This document shows, in pieces, positions 11,593 through 22,540 of a DNA stretch of 64,000 nucleotides. The stretch is from Botrytis cinerea B05.10 (Eukaryota > Ascomycota > Leotiomycetes > Helotiales > Sclerotiniaceae): assembly GCF_000143535.2 (NCBI RefSeq), contig NC_037314.1, positions 2,356,001-2,420,000 of the forward strand. The letters run 5' to 3'. The notes beneath the pieces were generated by a model that worked only from the letters and a program-made list of their open reading frames with translations, searched no databases and had not been told where the DNA came from. Position 1 is the first letter of the stretch. Each line of letters opens with the position of its first letter. Position numbers and translations under genes: made by a program.

Positions 11593-11639
11593 AAAAGTGT
11601 CCGAGTTCCCCATATGTCCGAGTTCCCCATACGTTACGT
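11593..11639 (-). repeat. Right TIR of the pogo-type element
   Basis: Inverted copy of 9786-9832, followed by the TA target duplication at 11640-11641. Confidence 0.9.
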
Positions 11640-13726
11640 TATAAATAATAATAAAAGATTAATAATAGAAATCTTATATAATTCTAATTTATTTATTCTA
11701 ATAAGATAATCTAAACGTACTAAAAAATAAGAACCATTATTAGATATATATAATCTTACTTATATATTATATATTGAATTAAAGAATCAAAATTATAAAA
11801 TTAAATTAAATAATATTGGTGATAATCAATATAAAAATAAAATATTATTATACTTTAGTATAAAAACTGAAGAAAAAGTAATAATAAAAAAGCCTTATAA
11901 TAAAAATTTAATTATTTCTGAATTATATTCAGAAGCTATAAATTTGAATCAAAAAGAAAATTAAGAAAAAGCTATGAATTATGAAACAAAAATTCTAAAA
12001 AAGAATAATACCTGGAATATTATTAAAAAGAATAATAATATTAAAAAGCTAAATATCTTAAAAACAAAATGGATTTATAAAATCAAATATTTATTCGAAA
12101 ATAATATTGAATTTAAAACTAAATATGTAGTTAAAGGATTTAAGCAATTATATAACTTAGATTATTTAAATATATTTGCTAGTGTAATAAAGCAAATGGC
12201 CTGGAAATTAATATTTGCTTTAACAATAAATAAAGGATGGTATATATATAAAATAGATATGATATTAGTTTTTGTTTAAAAAAATATTGATAAAAATATA
12301 TATATTAAATCTTTTAAAATATATTATAATGAAAATATAATATTAAAGTTAAATAAAACTCTATATGGATTAAAATAATCCGTTAGAATATAATATACTA
12401 TATTAAAAAGTATATTAAATAAATTAAATTTTATTAATATAAAATCAGACGAATGTATATTTATAAATAAATATTCAGAATTAATATTAAATATATTTAT
12501 TGATAATATTGTTATTATAAGCTTTAGCGAAGTTTTAATAAAAGATTTTATAAAAAATCTAAAAAGATATTTAGATTTAAAAGATCTAAATCCTATAAAA
12601 GATTATTTAAATATTCAAATAAATTTAAATAAAGAGTTTATAAAACTTTTTCAAGAAGAATATATTGAAAAATGTTTTATAGATTTAAATTTAGAAAAAT
12701 GCATTCTTGTAGTTATTCTTATAATTACTAAAAATAATTTAAAAATAAATCCTAATAAAGCAAATTTAAATGATATTAAATTAGTTCAAAAAATAATAGG
12801 AAAATTATTATATTTAGTATTAGGAATTAGGTGGGATATTGTATTTTCGATTCTAAAATTAGTGAGATATATATCTAATCTTAGTAAAGAATATTTAATA
12901 ACAATAAAAAGAATTTTTAGATATTTAAAAGGTATTAAAAACTTTAAAATAATTTATAAAAAAGATTATAATAGTTTTATAAAAGGTTTTTGTAATTCTA
13001 ATTATATTGATAATAAAAGCTCTACAAAATTTATTAATAAATACATATTTATATATAGAAATGGTCTAATTAGTTGGAGAATTAAATGACAATCAATAGT
13101 AACTCAAAACACAACCGAATTTAAATTAATTGTTATAAATTTAGTTACTAAAAAAGCTATATATTTAAAAAGAATATTAATCGAATTAAATCAATATAAT
13201 TAAGAAAATTTTTTAATATGGATAGACAATATGGTAGCAAAAACTATATCCGAAAATGCTATATATCACAATAAAAGTAAGTATATAAATATAAAATATT
13301 ATTATATAAAAGATCTTATAAATAAAGGATTTTTAAATCTAAATTGAATCTCGATTAATAATCAAATAGCTGATGGATTAATTAAACCATTAAATAGAAT
13401 TAAATTATTTAGATTTATTGATATAATTCAAAATTATAATAATTATTAAATAATTATAAGAATAAAAATTAATACTCTTTTTATTTATTTAAAAAGGTTT
13501 TTTTAATAAGACTAATACTAGAATATATAAATTAATACTCTTTTTATTCTTTTAAAAAGGTTTTTAATAAAACTAATAATATTCTAAAAATAATATATAT
13601 AATACATAAATATAATTTTGTAAAAACTTTGCAAAGTTATATAAAATTATATAATATTGTTTTATTTATTATTTTATTATTTTATATATATAATTAATTA
13701 AAAAGATAATATATATTAAAAACGAC

Positions 13727-14221
13727 TATTATTTATAATATTATTTTTTATAAATAAAAATAATAATATAATATAATATTGATATCTTTTAATTTATATA
13801 TATATATATATATATTCAAATAAGAATAAAGTAATTTTCATTATAAATTCGAATTATAATTTAATAATGAAAGATTGAAAGATATATAGATCGATTAGAT
13901 AAGATCGATAAAATAATAATTAATCATTTAATTGTCATTTCGAAAGAATAAAAGGAAGATTAGATTCTTTATTTAAAGAATAACCGAATTAGAAAAAGGA
14001 TTTTAAATAAAGAAAACTGATTCTAAGCGAATAAGTATAAAAAGGAATCTAATCTTTCAAATTATAAAATAAGAAAATTAATCTTATATAATTTTTCAAT
14101 CAAAATCATATGTCACATTGCTTATATAATCTATTAGTTATTCATTCGAGCATACTTCCATCTTATATATATAATATATATATATATATAATCACCCTTC
14201 ATATGCTTTCGACCTACGACA
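13727..14221 (+). repeat. 3' LTR of the copia element
   Basis: It is 495 bp, the same length as 5296-5790, and ends GACA followed by TTTCC. It carries a different set of transitions from the 5' LTR. Confidence 0.88.
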
Positions 14222-14270
14222 TTTCCTTTTCTTTAATAATTATAATTTTTCATATTCCATTATAGAATTG

Positions 14271-14453
14271 TATTATATTATATTATATTATATTATATTA
14301 TATTATATTATATTATATTATATTATATTATATTATATTATATTATATTATATTATATTATATTATATTATATTATATTATATTATATTATATTATATTA
14401 TATTATATTATATTATATTATATTATATTATATTATATTATATTATATTATAT
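14271..14453 (+). repeat. (TATTA)n pentanucleotide array, about 36 copies
   Basis: 183 bp of near-perfect TATTA repeat lies 50 bp outside the copia 3' LTR. It creates a long spurious open frame. Confidence 0.95.
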
Positions 14454-14719
14454 CTAATCATTTATATATATATATACTACCTATCTATATAAATCTAATT
14501 AAATCTTTCCTACTACTTAAGTAAACTAAAATAAACTAAAATTAAACGAATCCTTGATTCTTGTATATTCTTCACTTAAAAATATTATTTAACTATTTAA
14601 CTATTCAACTACTCAACTACTCAACTACTCAACTACTCAACTATTTATTTAAATATCTATTATCTATCTATCTATCTTACTCACATTCATTTTCCATTAT
14701 ATATAGAAAATATATACCA

Positions 14720-14722
<3 letters not shown>

Positions 14723-14782
<60 letters not shown>
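14723..14782 (+). repeat. (AAT)n microsatellite, about 20 copies
   Basis: Uninterrupted AAT repeat, read directly. Confidence 0.95.
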
Positions 14783-14982
14783 TTCCCAACTTCAAAAAAA
14801 CGAATATCTTAAATCACTACTAAACTTCCTAGCTAGATACTTTAATTTAAACAAGCGAATATAATTTATAGAATATATGTTATTCTACTATATCATATCC
14901 CGTTATATTATATCAAATTCTCAAGTACTATAAATCAATTCTTTAAACACATAGTATTAACATCTCACTATCATCTCTTTTT

Positions 14983-15054
14983 CTCCTTCTCCTTCTCCTT
15001 CTCCTTCTCCTTCTCCTTCTCCTTCTCCTTCTCCTTCTCCTTCTCCTTCTCCTT
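14983..15054 (+). repeat. (CTTCTC)n hexanucleotide array, about 12 copies
   Basis: It is purine/pyrimidine-asymmetric and lies in the 3' UTR position of the minus-strand gene ending at 15079. Confidence 0.92.
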
Positions 15055-15078
15055 CTTCTTCACTTCCCCCAGCAAACC

Positions 15079-18000
15079 TCACATATTAGGACAGTTCCCA
15101 CCTGCCTCCATAGCATTTTTCAAAATATCCATATCAAACCCCCCTGCACCAGCTTCTTCCATCGCTTTGAGATATTCCAAACAATCATCGAATTCCTCCT
15201 GCGCGACCTTCCTGGTGCCCTCGGGATTAAATCCTTTCCACATGTCCCAATACGACTTTTCAAAGAGTTCCTCAGCAGTGGCATCCGGATGCGCCTCGCG
15301 ATATGTCACAATCGAATCGTCCAGAGCATTGGTTTGGCGCTCAGACTCTTCTTCTTCCAACTCTGCTTGCGTCTTGACTGGTGGCGATTCTGTACGCGCC
15401 GAGTATTCCCGTTCGCTTTCGTGTTGGCCGTCGGCATACGTGATGCCCCTATCCGCCCTGGCCAGCTTGTCCAGATCAGTTTCCATAACCTCGTCGTCCC
15501 ACTAATTGAAAATTGAGATAATTAGCCATCGAATCTCAATGTAATTTTTGGCTTCCAAAAAAAAAAGCATCCAAGTAATTGGGGAACTCAAGCAGTCGAG
15601 GATATATTTTGAGCAAGGCTAGGGATTTCAAAAGAAGTTTTACTCACCCGACGCAAAGCCTCATATCCTGCATCCCAATCAATCAGTGATCGACCTTTAG
15701 GTAGAATAATGCCCCTTAGGCTTGATTTTCCACCGATGACTTCCTTGAATTCCGTAATAGTTAATGGTAAGCGTCGGATGATGCCCTTTGGAGCCCAACT
15801 AAAATGAACATTAGTTATCTTCAGATCTCACAAATTATATCGTCACTCACGTAAGTAATGTTCCAACAGATACCACAGTCTGTACTAAATCTTCAAGTTC
15901 TTCTATGGACATCAAACCTAGTCCAATCTTGGTCGCTATTCCATTACCCTGTTTGATATCGGAGTTGAACATGGTAAGGAATGTCTCCATGTCGACGTCC
16001 CAGAAGATAGAATGTAGCCACATCTGATCTAAATAATGCTCGCAGTATCTTGCAAGTATGTCAATAACGGTGCAAAGTCTCATACCTTTGGTGAGTTTCT
16101 TCATAAATGGTTTGTCCTCTATATCTAGTATTTTGATGGGTGGAAGATCCGTCTTTGGCCAGCTTGAAGCATGGAGTTGGATGGAGCCACGATAAGTCGA
16201 GGTGTCACGACATCTTCCATGCGCCTCGAATCTTACACACCATTAGCATCTGCGCCTGATTTGAAAGCAATAGAAATTACCTGAAGAGATATGGGGCGGC
16301 TTCGCAATGAAGGAGATACGCACGCCATTCTTGGGCACTAATTTTCAGCTCACCAAGTCGTAGAATGTAATCACGCTGCGCGTAAAATTAGCTTTATGAC
16401 ACTGTCAAAATCGTGATCGACGGCCCAAGACTGAAGGCTATTCTTACCAGTGTATGCTCAGGCATGGCGAAACACATTGTGTGCAGGGCTAACTGACAAC
16501 GATTATCGATTAAATACGCGCTAATCTCGTCGAATCGAGGGCATGGCGGTAAATCTTGATCTTTGAATTCAGAAAGCGTGTCAATCTGTGGTTTTATTTC
16601 CTGGATGTGCCTTGGTGGTCCTTGGAAAGTATGAGCCCTTCGCACAACGGCAGCTGGGGCGGTTGGGACCCTCTGTCGTTTGCGAGGGGGCTCTGAAGTA
16701 TCCGAACTGTCCGACCTTAGCCCAGTATGTTGATTATTGTTTGGTATGCCCTCAAACTCGGTGAACGGATCCCTTGAAAGAGTGAATCTCATACCATTTT
16801 CCTTGAGATGATTGTCTTGACCTGTGACCTTTTTATATTTCAAAGTTCGTGTTCCATATCTGTTGATTTCAGCTTTTCACTCATAGTAGCAACTTTGGAG
16901 GAAAAGTAAATTGGACTCACTTCCTAACAAAGCTTTCAAATTTGACTTTGCTTCCCATATCCACTAAAATGTGTCAACATGTCGACGATTTATCAAACGA
17001 TTGAGGGGAACAAGCCATATAAATTAAAGGAGAAAAAGACCAATCTCAAAATATGTAATTCATTGTATAGCGATGAACAAAGAGCAGCGCAGTACTTACT
17101 ATACCAGGAAACAGAAAGAGGCCAATATATAGCTTTATAATAGTCCTATATGATTCGATGCTAAATCAGCATTGCCAAAATTTATTGTGGTACGTTGAAT
17201 GTGGGAAGAAACAGCTCGAAGAGATGGGATAATCACCGGTGGTTTGCTGAGTAGGACTGGGTTCCCTTCATTACCTTGAGTGCCGGCGTTGTTTATATCA
17301 CTGCTTGGAGTAAGACAAAAGGAATTGTTGTTGTTAGCAGCGGTTGCTTACCTAAACACAACCCCCCCCTCTCAACAATGAGTTAGTGTGAGATGATTAT
17401 GGCCATTGAAATATACTTCTTGCCAAGGGCCATACAGACTAGGGTATTAGATTGTATGAGAATATTAAGTATGCTTACCCAAATCAAGCAGCGAATCTTC
17501 TTGTGCATCACGAAGAGCCCGTGTAGTCCCGCCAAATAACTGAATCAAAATTAATATTTGCGAATGTTTTCCTCGGATAGGGATCCACCCACAGTCTGCT
17601 CCAGCTAGAAGAGAATGATGACACATCAGTAATTTATAGCTATTAGCACTCAGCGGACACTCACCGATATCCCCCTAGAATAGTTAGTAAAAAGCTCAAA
17701 GTAGGTAATGGTTTACTTACATTTCAGAAATTACTTCCTCATGAAAATATATCTCAGTGCCATTATGGCTGGGCAAGCAGGCTCTGTATGCCTGCTGAAA
17801 CAGTGCATGCTATCCCAAGTTAGAGCAAGACGAAGGAAGGACTTCCAAATCGAGGCCTTAAAAAATAGCTTACACCAAGCTCATGTATGATAGTCTTTGC
17901 AACTTCTCCTTCGACCAAACGTCGTTCTGCAGTATTCAATTTTTCCACACTTCCAGGAAGCAAAGGTGCGAGGGCATAGAAGCCAACGACTATAACAGAA

Positions 18001-18963
18001 TCATTGCTTATCTTGCTGGTCAACGTTTGTCCAGCAACACTTCCCATTTGGTAGTCTACTGCTTGAACACCGCTTGCTGCATCGGCAAAAGAGCTTGTTA
18101 GACGGAAATATATATTCTTAGAATAGCTCAATATTTTGTTTCGGACATTTCTTCTACCCTCTTCAGTTCCATACACTAGAGGATCTCTAGTATTGAATCT
18201 TTTCCAGCCTCCATGTCGACCAAGCAATGCATGGGGGGCCTCTGATTGTGGAATATCAGTCCACTCGGCGGCAAGCAGACCATCAACCCTGTACAGGCAA
18301 ATTTAGTGGGAAAAACATAGAGCTGAGGGTATAATTACCATGGCCACAGATCCGCATGCGAAATATACAAGCTTGCTATTCGAATGGATGGAAGTATGGC
18401 TTCCCACGCAATGTCGTCTGTACACTGCCATCATCATCAGTACCGCCAATTGCACTAGCCATAGGAAGCCTTTCACTTACAGGATTCCAGTACCCATCCA
18501 AGTCTCCCCCCAAAGGAAATTCAGCTAAGTGTTTTGGCATCGGGTAATTCCACTTATTTCTTTGCATTACAGGATGGATGGTAATGTCAGCATTTGGATT
18601 AATCGCAGTTTCGTCTTCATGGATATTGTAAAGTGGTGCCAAGGCATCCAATCTCTCCAACTCTGCAGCGGTAAAATCTGGAGGCAGAACATATTAGAAA
18701 AGATCTGTAATCTAAAGTGAGAATTACACACTTCCATAGCTCCTTCTCTGTAGCCAGCGCACATCATCGGCAAATTTTCTCTCACGATCGGTAGGATGCG
18801 GTTTCAAAGTTACTGGCGTGAGGGCGCTCTTCAATGGTATGATACCTTGAATTTCTGGCTCAAGGGGATGGCCGTATATATTCGCAAGCTCAGTACGAGG
18901 TATTTGCGGTCGCCAACATCGAGGAGGAGGAGGAGGAGGAGGAGGAGGACGACGAGGAGGCAT
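15079..18963 (-). CDS. Putative zinc metalloprotease-like protein (HELGH), 17 exons, unknown function
   Basis: Hand-built model: 18963-18732, 18677-18481, 18424-18339, 18288-17874, 17809-17721, 17674-17665, 17604-17593, 17539-17479, 17438-17417, 17300-17237, 17145-17100, 16963-16921, 16859-16448, 16375-16281, 16231-15851, 15798-15657, 15501-15079. It totals 2730 nt (909 aa) with GT-AG introns and phase kept at every junction. Two micro-exons are 10 and 12 nt. The exon 4/5 junction creates AKTIIHELGHALFQQAYR, an HExxH zinc-binding motif, followed after a short gap by YFHEEVISEMG and LEQTLFGG, where a Glu could be the third ligand. The N-terminus is proline-rich, encoded by a GGA-repeat-like tract at 18918-18962. 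The C-terminal half (GIILPKGRSLIDWDAGYEAL) shows no domain I know. A protease function is inference from the motif alone. The middle exons (17237-17604) are the least certain, and it could be two genes. Confidence 0.6.
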
Positions 18964-19301
18964 GTTCAATAGTAGGACAAGAAGTTTTCGTAAGAAGTTT
19001 CAATATAGCTTAGTTGCCTTGCAGATTAATATAATCGAACGCATGCTGCGATAACGTTTGCTGTAGATGCAGAGAGAGAATTGATGATTGTTATTCCAAC
19101 CAGCACAAAGAAACAAAGAAAGCATACAACCAATGGTTGAGATAAATATACAACAACAAGGATCAAAGACGAATTCGGCCAATGACTACAAATCCGTTCC
19201 AGGATTGATAGCACCCAAAAAATTTCTTCTGTAAAAATCGCAAGCTTAGAAATATACAGTATTTGCAAAGATCGCTCCGCTTGGAATGAAATGAAAAGCC
19301 A
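18964..19301. other. Short intergenic region between two minus-strand genes
   Basis: This is the 3' UTR of the lactamase-fold gene and the promoter region of the HELGH gene. No clear element or gene is seen; small frames here appear to be chance. Confidence 0.5.
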
Positions 19302-20360
19302 TTATATCAAAATTAAACTCTCGCCATTCCCTACTTCCAAAAACTTAATATCCCCTACCTTTTTTACATCACCACTCTCTCCATTCTCCGCAACTTCTCT
19401 CTCCAACGCTTCCTTCAGCGTCACAACCTTACGATTCAGAAACCAGCTCACAATTCCTCCACCCACCTTGACCTCATCATGCGTACCAACCCAGTACTTT
19501 GCATTTAACAGCCTTTGAACCTTCAATCCATTATATGCTCCTTTATTCAATTGTGCTCGAGGTAACGAAATATCTTGTAATCCATGTAGTAACGCGAGGG
19601 TTCGAATAGGCGGTTGAGCATTTCCCACCAGTGTAAGATCTCCAGGGTCGATTCCATGAGGTGTATATATCACTGCTTCAGGAACATTATCGTTCGCATC
19701 TCCACCTGAAGTATTCCTCTCCGAAGATGTCGAGAACGTAATCATGATAGCAGAATGGTAATAGAGCAAATCCTCCCCCGCTTTCGCAACCCTCGATATA
19801 CCCACCCAACCCGGTAAACACTCTGTAGAAGATTCTTTCCAATCACCACCAAACCGGGGTATTTCTTCCACGTGGTCGAAGTGTTCCCAAGACGTTATCG
19901 CCGCCGCAGCTTTCGAAGTCGCAAATACCGGAACTGTATGCGCAATTTCGAGTAGAGTTTCCTTGTGCATATGGTCTGTGAATTCATGGCTCACCACTAC
20001 TGCATCAATCCAGCTTCTATCGCTCACAATTTCCTTTTTATGCACAACTTCTTCAATATTCTTGATGAACCCTTCAATCTCTGCGATGCTTTGCACTGCG
20101 CTGGGATTGGCATGCCATTGCTGACTGAAGAATGCAGCAACATCACTTTGACCACCACGTAACCATGGGTCGATTAATATATGATAATATGCTTTCTTGA
20201 ACAAATTTTCCGCTGCGTCGGGGTAGGGTATTGAAAGAAGCCATGTGGTGTCAGCATTGAGATGAGTGATGAGGGGTCGAGAAGTATCGAGAGTATCGCG
20301 GATAGACTCGTTGAGAGTGGTTCGGTGCAGCGCAGAAATCAAATTGATGGGTTGATTCAT
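19302..20360 (-). CDS. Metallo-beta-lactamase-fold protein (Lactamase_B_2 / UlaG-like)
   Basis: Intronless, 352 aa from ATG 20360 (two codons after an in-frame GTG that is not a likely start). The fold signature is visible: HLNADTTWLLSIP near residue 32, a short beta-rich segment with ILIDPWLRGGQSD, then DAVVVSHEFTDHMHKETL, the equivalent of the HxHxDH metal-binding loop but with the second His replaced by Phe (H-E-F-T-D-H). Later come AKAGEDLLYYHSAIMITFS and AVIYTPHGID, the usual position of the distal His ligand. Members hydrolyse esters, lactones or phosphodiesters; the substrate here is not predictable. No signal peptide is seen. It is preceded by its own promoter region and lies in tandem with the HELGH gene. 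Confidence 0.8.
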   Translation of the reverse strand: MNQPINLISALHRTTLNESIRDTLDTSRPLITHLNADTTWLLSIPYPDAAENLFKKAYYHILIDPWLRGGQSDVAAFFSQQWHANPSAVQSIAEIEGFIKNIEEVVHKKEIVSDRSWIDAVVVSHEFTDHMHKETLLEIAHTVPVFATSKAAAAITSWEHFDHVEEIPRFGGDWKESSTECLPGWVGISRVAKAGEDLLYYHSAIMITFSTSSERNTSGGDANDNVPEAVIYTPHGIDPGDLTLVGNAQPPIRTLALLHGLQDISLPRAQLNKGAYNGLKVQRLLNAKYWVGTHDEVKVGGGIVSWFLNRKVVTLKEALEREVAENGESGDVKKVGDIKFLEVGNGESLILI

Positions 20361-21914
<1,554 letters not shown>

Positions 21915-22240
21915 TTATTTGTTACGACGGATTAGTAACAGGCTGTAGAATCACCAACGTATAGGCTATAATGGTATTATAGGCCTCAGTGATTCAGCTG
22001 CAGTATACCGGGGGACACTAGGCACCCAAGGAAAGCCTCAGGCATGTATATAGTATTAGTCATAGGATATCCTAGAAACGTAGGATACAGCTCCTAGGAC
22101 AATAGGTCCTAGGAAGCACTGAACATAACTTTGCAAACTTTTCGCGAAGTTATATTAGTAATATCCCAGGGGATTAGCCCCAGGATAAAAGGATAAGCTA
22201 GGACAATAGGAATCACAGGACAAGTGTCATGTGATCAAAA

Positions 22241-22288
22241 GCCGATCGACTTATCGATCGACTTGCCGATCGACTTGTCGGTCGACTT
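22241..22288 (+). repeat. Four tandem 12-bp units in the LTR, just upstream of TATA
   Basis: The units GCCGATCGACTT, ATCGATCGACTT, GCCGATCGACTT and GTCGGTCGACTT end 13 bp before the TATA box, where an enhancer or factor-binding array would sit. The same array recurs at 28281-28328 in the 3' LTR. Confidence 0.85.
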
Positions 22289-22301
22289 CAGGACGAAGGT
22301 C

Positions 22302-22308
22302 TATATAT
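22302..22308 (+). promoter_or_regulatory. Probable TATA box of the gypsy LTR
   Basis: TATATAT lies about 240 bp upstream of the gag ATG. A start site about 30-37 bp downstream would fall at 22332-22340, close to the putative self-primer at 22339-22347. Confidence 0.55.
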
Positions 22309-22489
22309 GGAATGGGTTTCATTACAATGTAGAGCTTCGTGCTCAAGAACAATCATTAGTTTCATTACTATAGTTACGAGAATTGCAACCAGTTACAACC
22401 TTATTGAATTCCTACTTGAAGTCTAGTCTAAACCACCTCGAGAGATCTCTAGACACTTCCACGTGACCCTAGAGGCAGCTCCCGTAACA

Positions 22490-22501
22490 CTTTGAGCACC
22501 A
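22490..22501 (+). other. Putative primer-binding site of the gypsy element (self-priming type)
   Basis: The bases directly after the LTR are CTTTGAGCACCA. There is no TGG start as in tRNA-3'-end sites. TTGAGCAC (22492-22499) is exactly complementary to GTGCTCAA (22339-22346) at the predicted 5' end of the transcript, with one extra G-U pair. This arrangement resembles the self-priming of Tf1/sushi-type elements. The function is inference. Confidence 0.4.
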
Positions 22502-22540
22502 TTTCTGCTTCAAGTACCGATTCGATAACCAACCGCTAAT

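Larger units (their letters stand above)
9786..11639 (+). mobile_element. Fot1/pogo-type DNA transposon (Flipper-like), apparently intact
   Basis: It is 1854 bp with 47-bp perfect terminal inverted repeats (9786-9832 and 11593-11639) and TA duplicated outside both ends (9784-9785, 11640-11641). Each TIR contains two tandem copies of a 17-bp block TATGGGGAACTCGGACA. A single uninterrupted transposase frame fills the element. Base composition is balanced, in sharp contrast to the RIPed copia DNA around it, so it arrived after the RIP episode or has escaped RIP as a low-copy element. Size and TIR length resemble Flipper of Botrytis, recalled as about 1.8 kb. Confidence 0.93.
7184..13449 (+). pseudogene. 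Copia gag-pol polyprotein, RIP-inactivated and split by a transposon
   Basis: A single frame of about 1470 codons, once the nested element is removed, runs from ATG 7184 to TAA 13447-13449. In order: gag (INGRFNYIEWYNKAK-like start); a zinc knuckle around 7875 with one Cys lost (C-x-Y-Y-N-K-K-N-H-x4-C); a protease site near 8255 reading DLKAIKH where DSGATKH is expected, every change being a RIP-type transition; integrase HHCC and core remnants about 8860-9290 (VNIDICG, NPHYHFQNEIVEK); reverse transcriptase at 11974 onward (NNTWNIIKK, KTKWIYKIK, VVKGFKQ); and RNase H near 12862-13100 (RIFRYLKG, SWRIK). Frame phase agrees on both sides of the insertion. Stops throughout make it non-functional. 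Confidence 0.87.
5296..14221 (+). mobile_element. Ty1/copia LTR retrotransposon, RIP-degraded, with a nested pogo element
   Basis: Two direct repeats of equal length (5296-5790 and 13727-14221, 495 bp each) bound the element. TTTCC occurs immediately outside both ends (5291-5295 and 14222-14226) as a 5-bp target-site duplication. The order of coding remnants (gag with zinc knuckle, protease, integrase, reverse transcriptase, RNase H) is that of Ty1/copia. Removing the nested transposon and its TA duplication (1856 bp) leaves about 7.07 kb, long for a copia element because of a 1.39-kb leader. The differences between the LTRs that I compared are transitions without indels, and the interior is extremely AT-rich with many in-frame TAA/TAG/TGA, as RIP produces. 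The element is not autonomous. Confidence 0.9.
14222..15078. other. AT-rich right flank of the TE island with long microsatellites
   Basis: No gene is supported. The stretch contains a (TATTA)n array, a degenerate CTACTCAA tandem (about 14595-14645), (AAT)n, and a CTTCTC array that ends about 25 bases before the stop codon of the next gene. Open frames here (14268-14492, 14561-14812) are translations of the repeats. Confidence 0.6.
21920..22489 (+). repeat. 5' LTR of the gypsy element
   Basis: 570 bp with TG...CA ends and 6-bp terminal inverted repeat TGTTAC/GTAACA. It contains a four-copy 12-bp tandem (22241-22288) and a TATA box (22302-22308). Confidence 0.95.

Noticed and set aside
14268..14812. 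Two open frames in AT-rich DNA
   Set aside because: They are translations of (TATTA)n and (AAT)n repeats.
15847..16231. A 39-nt in-frame intron inside the HELGH gene exon near 16068-16106
   Set aside because: It has GT-AG ends, but 39 nt is very short. The retained sequence is in frame and protein-like, so I kept it as exon.
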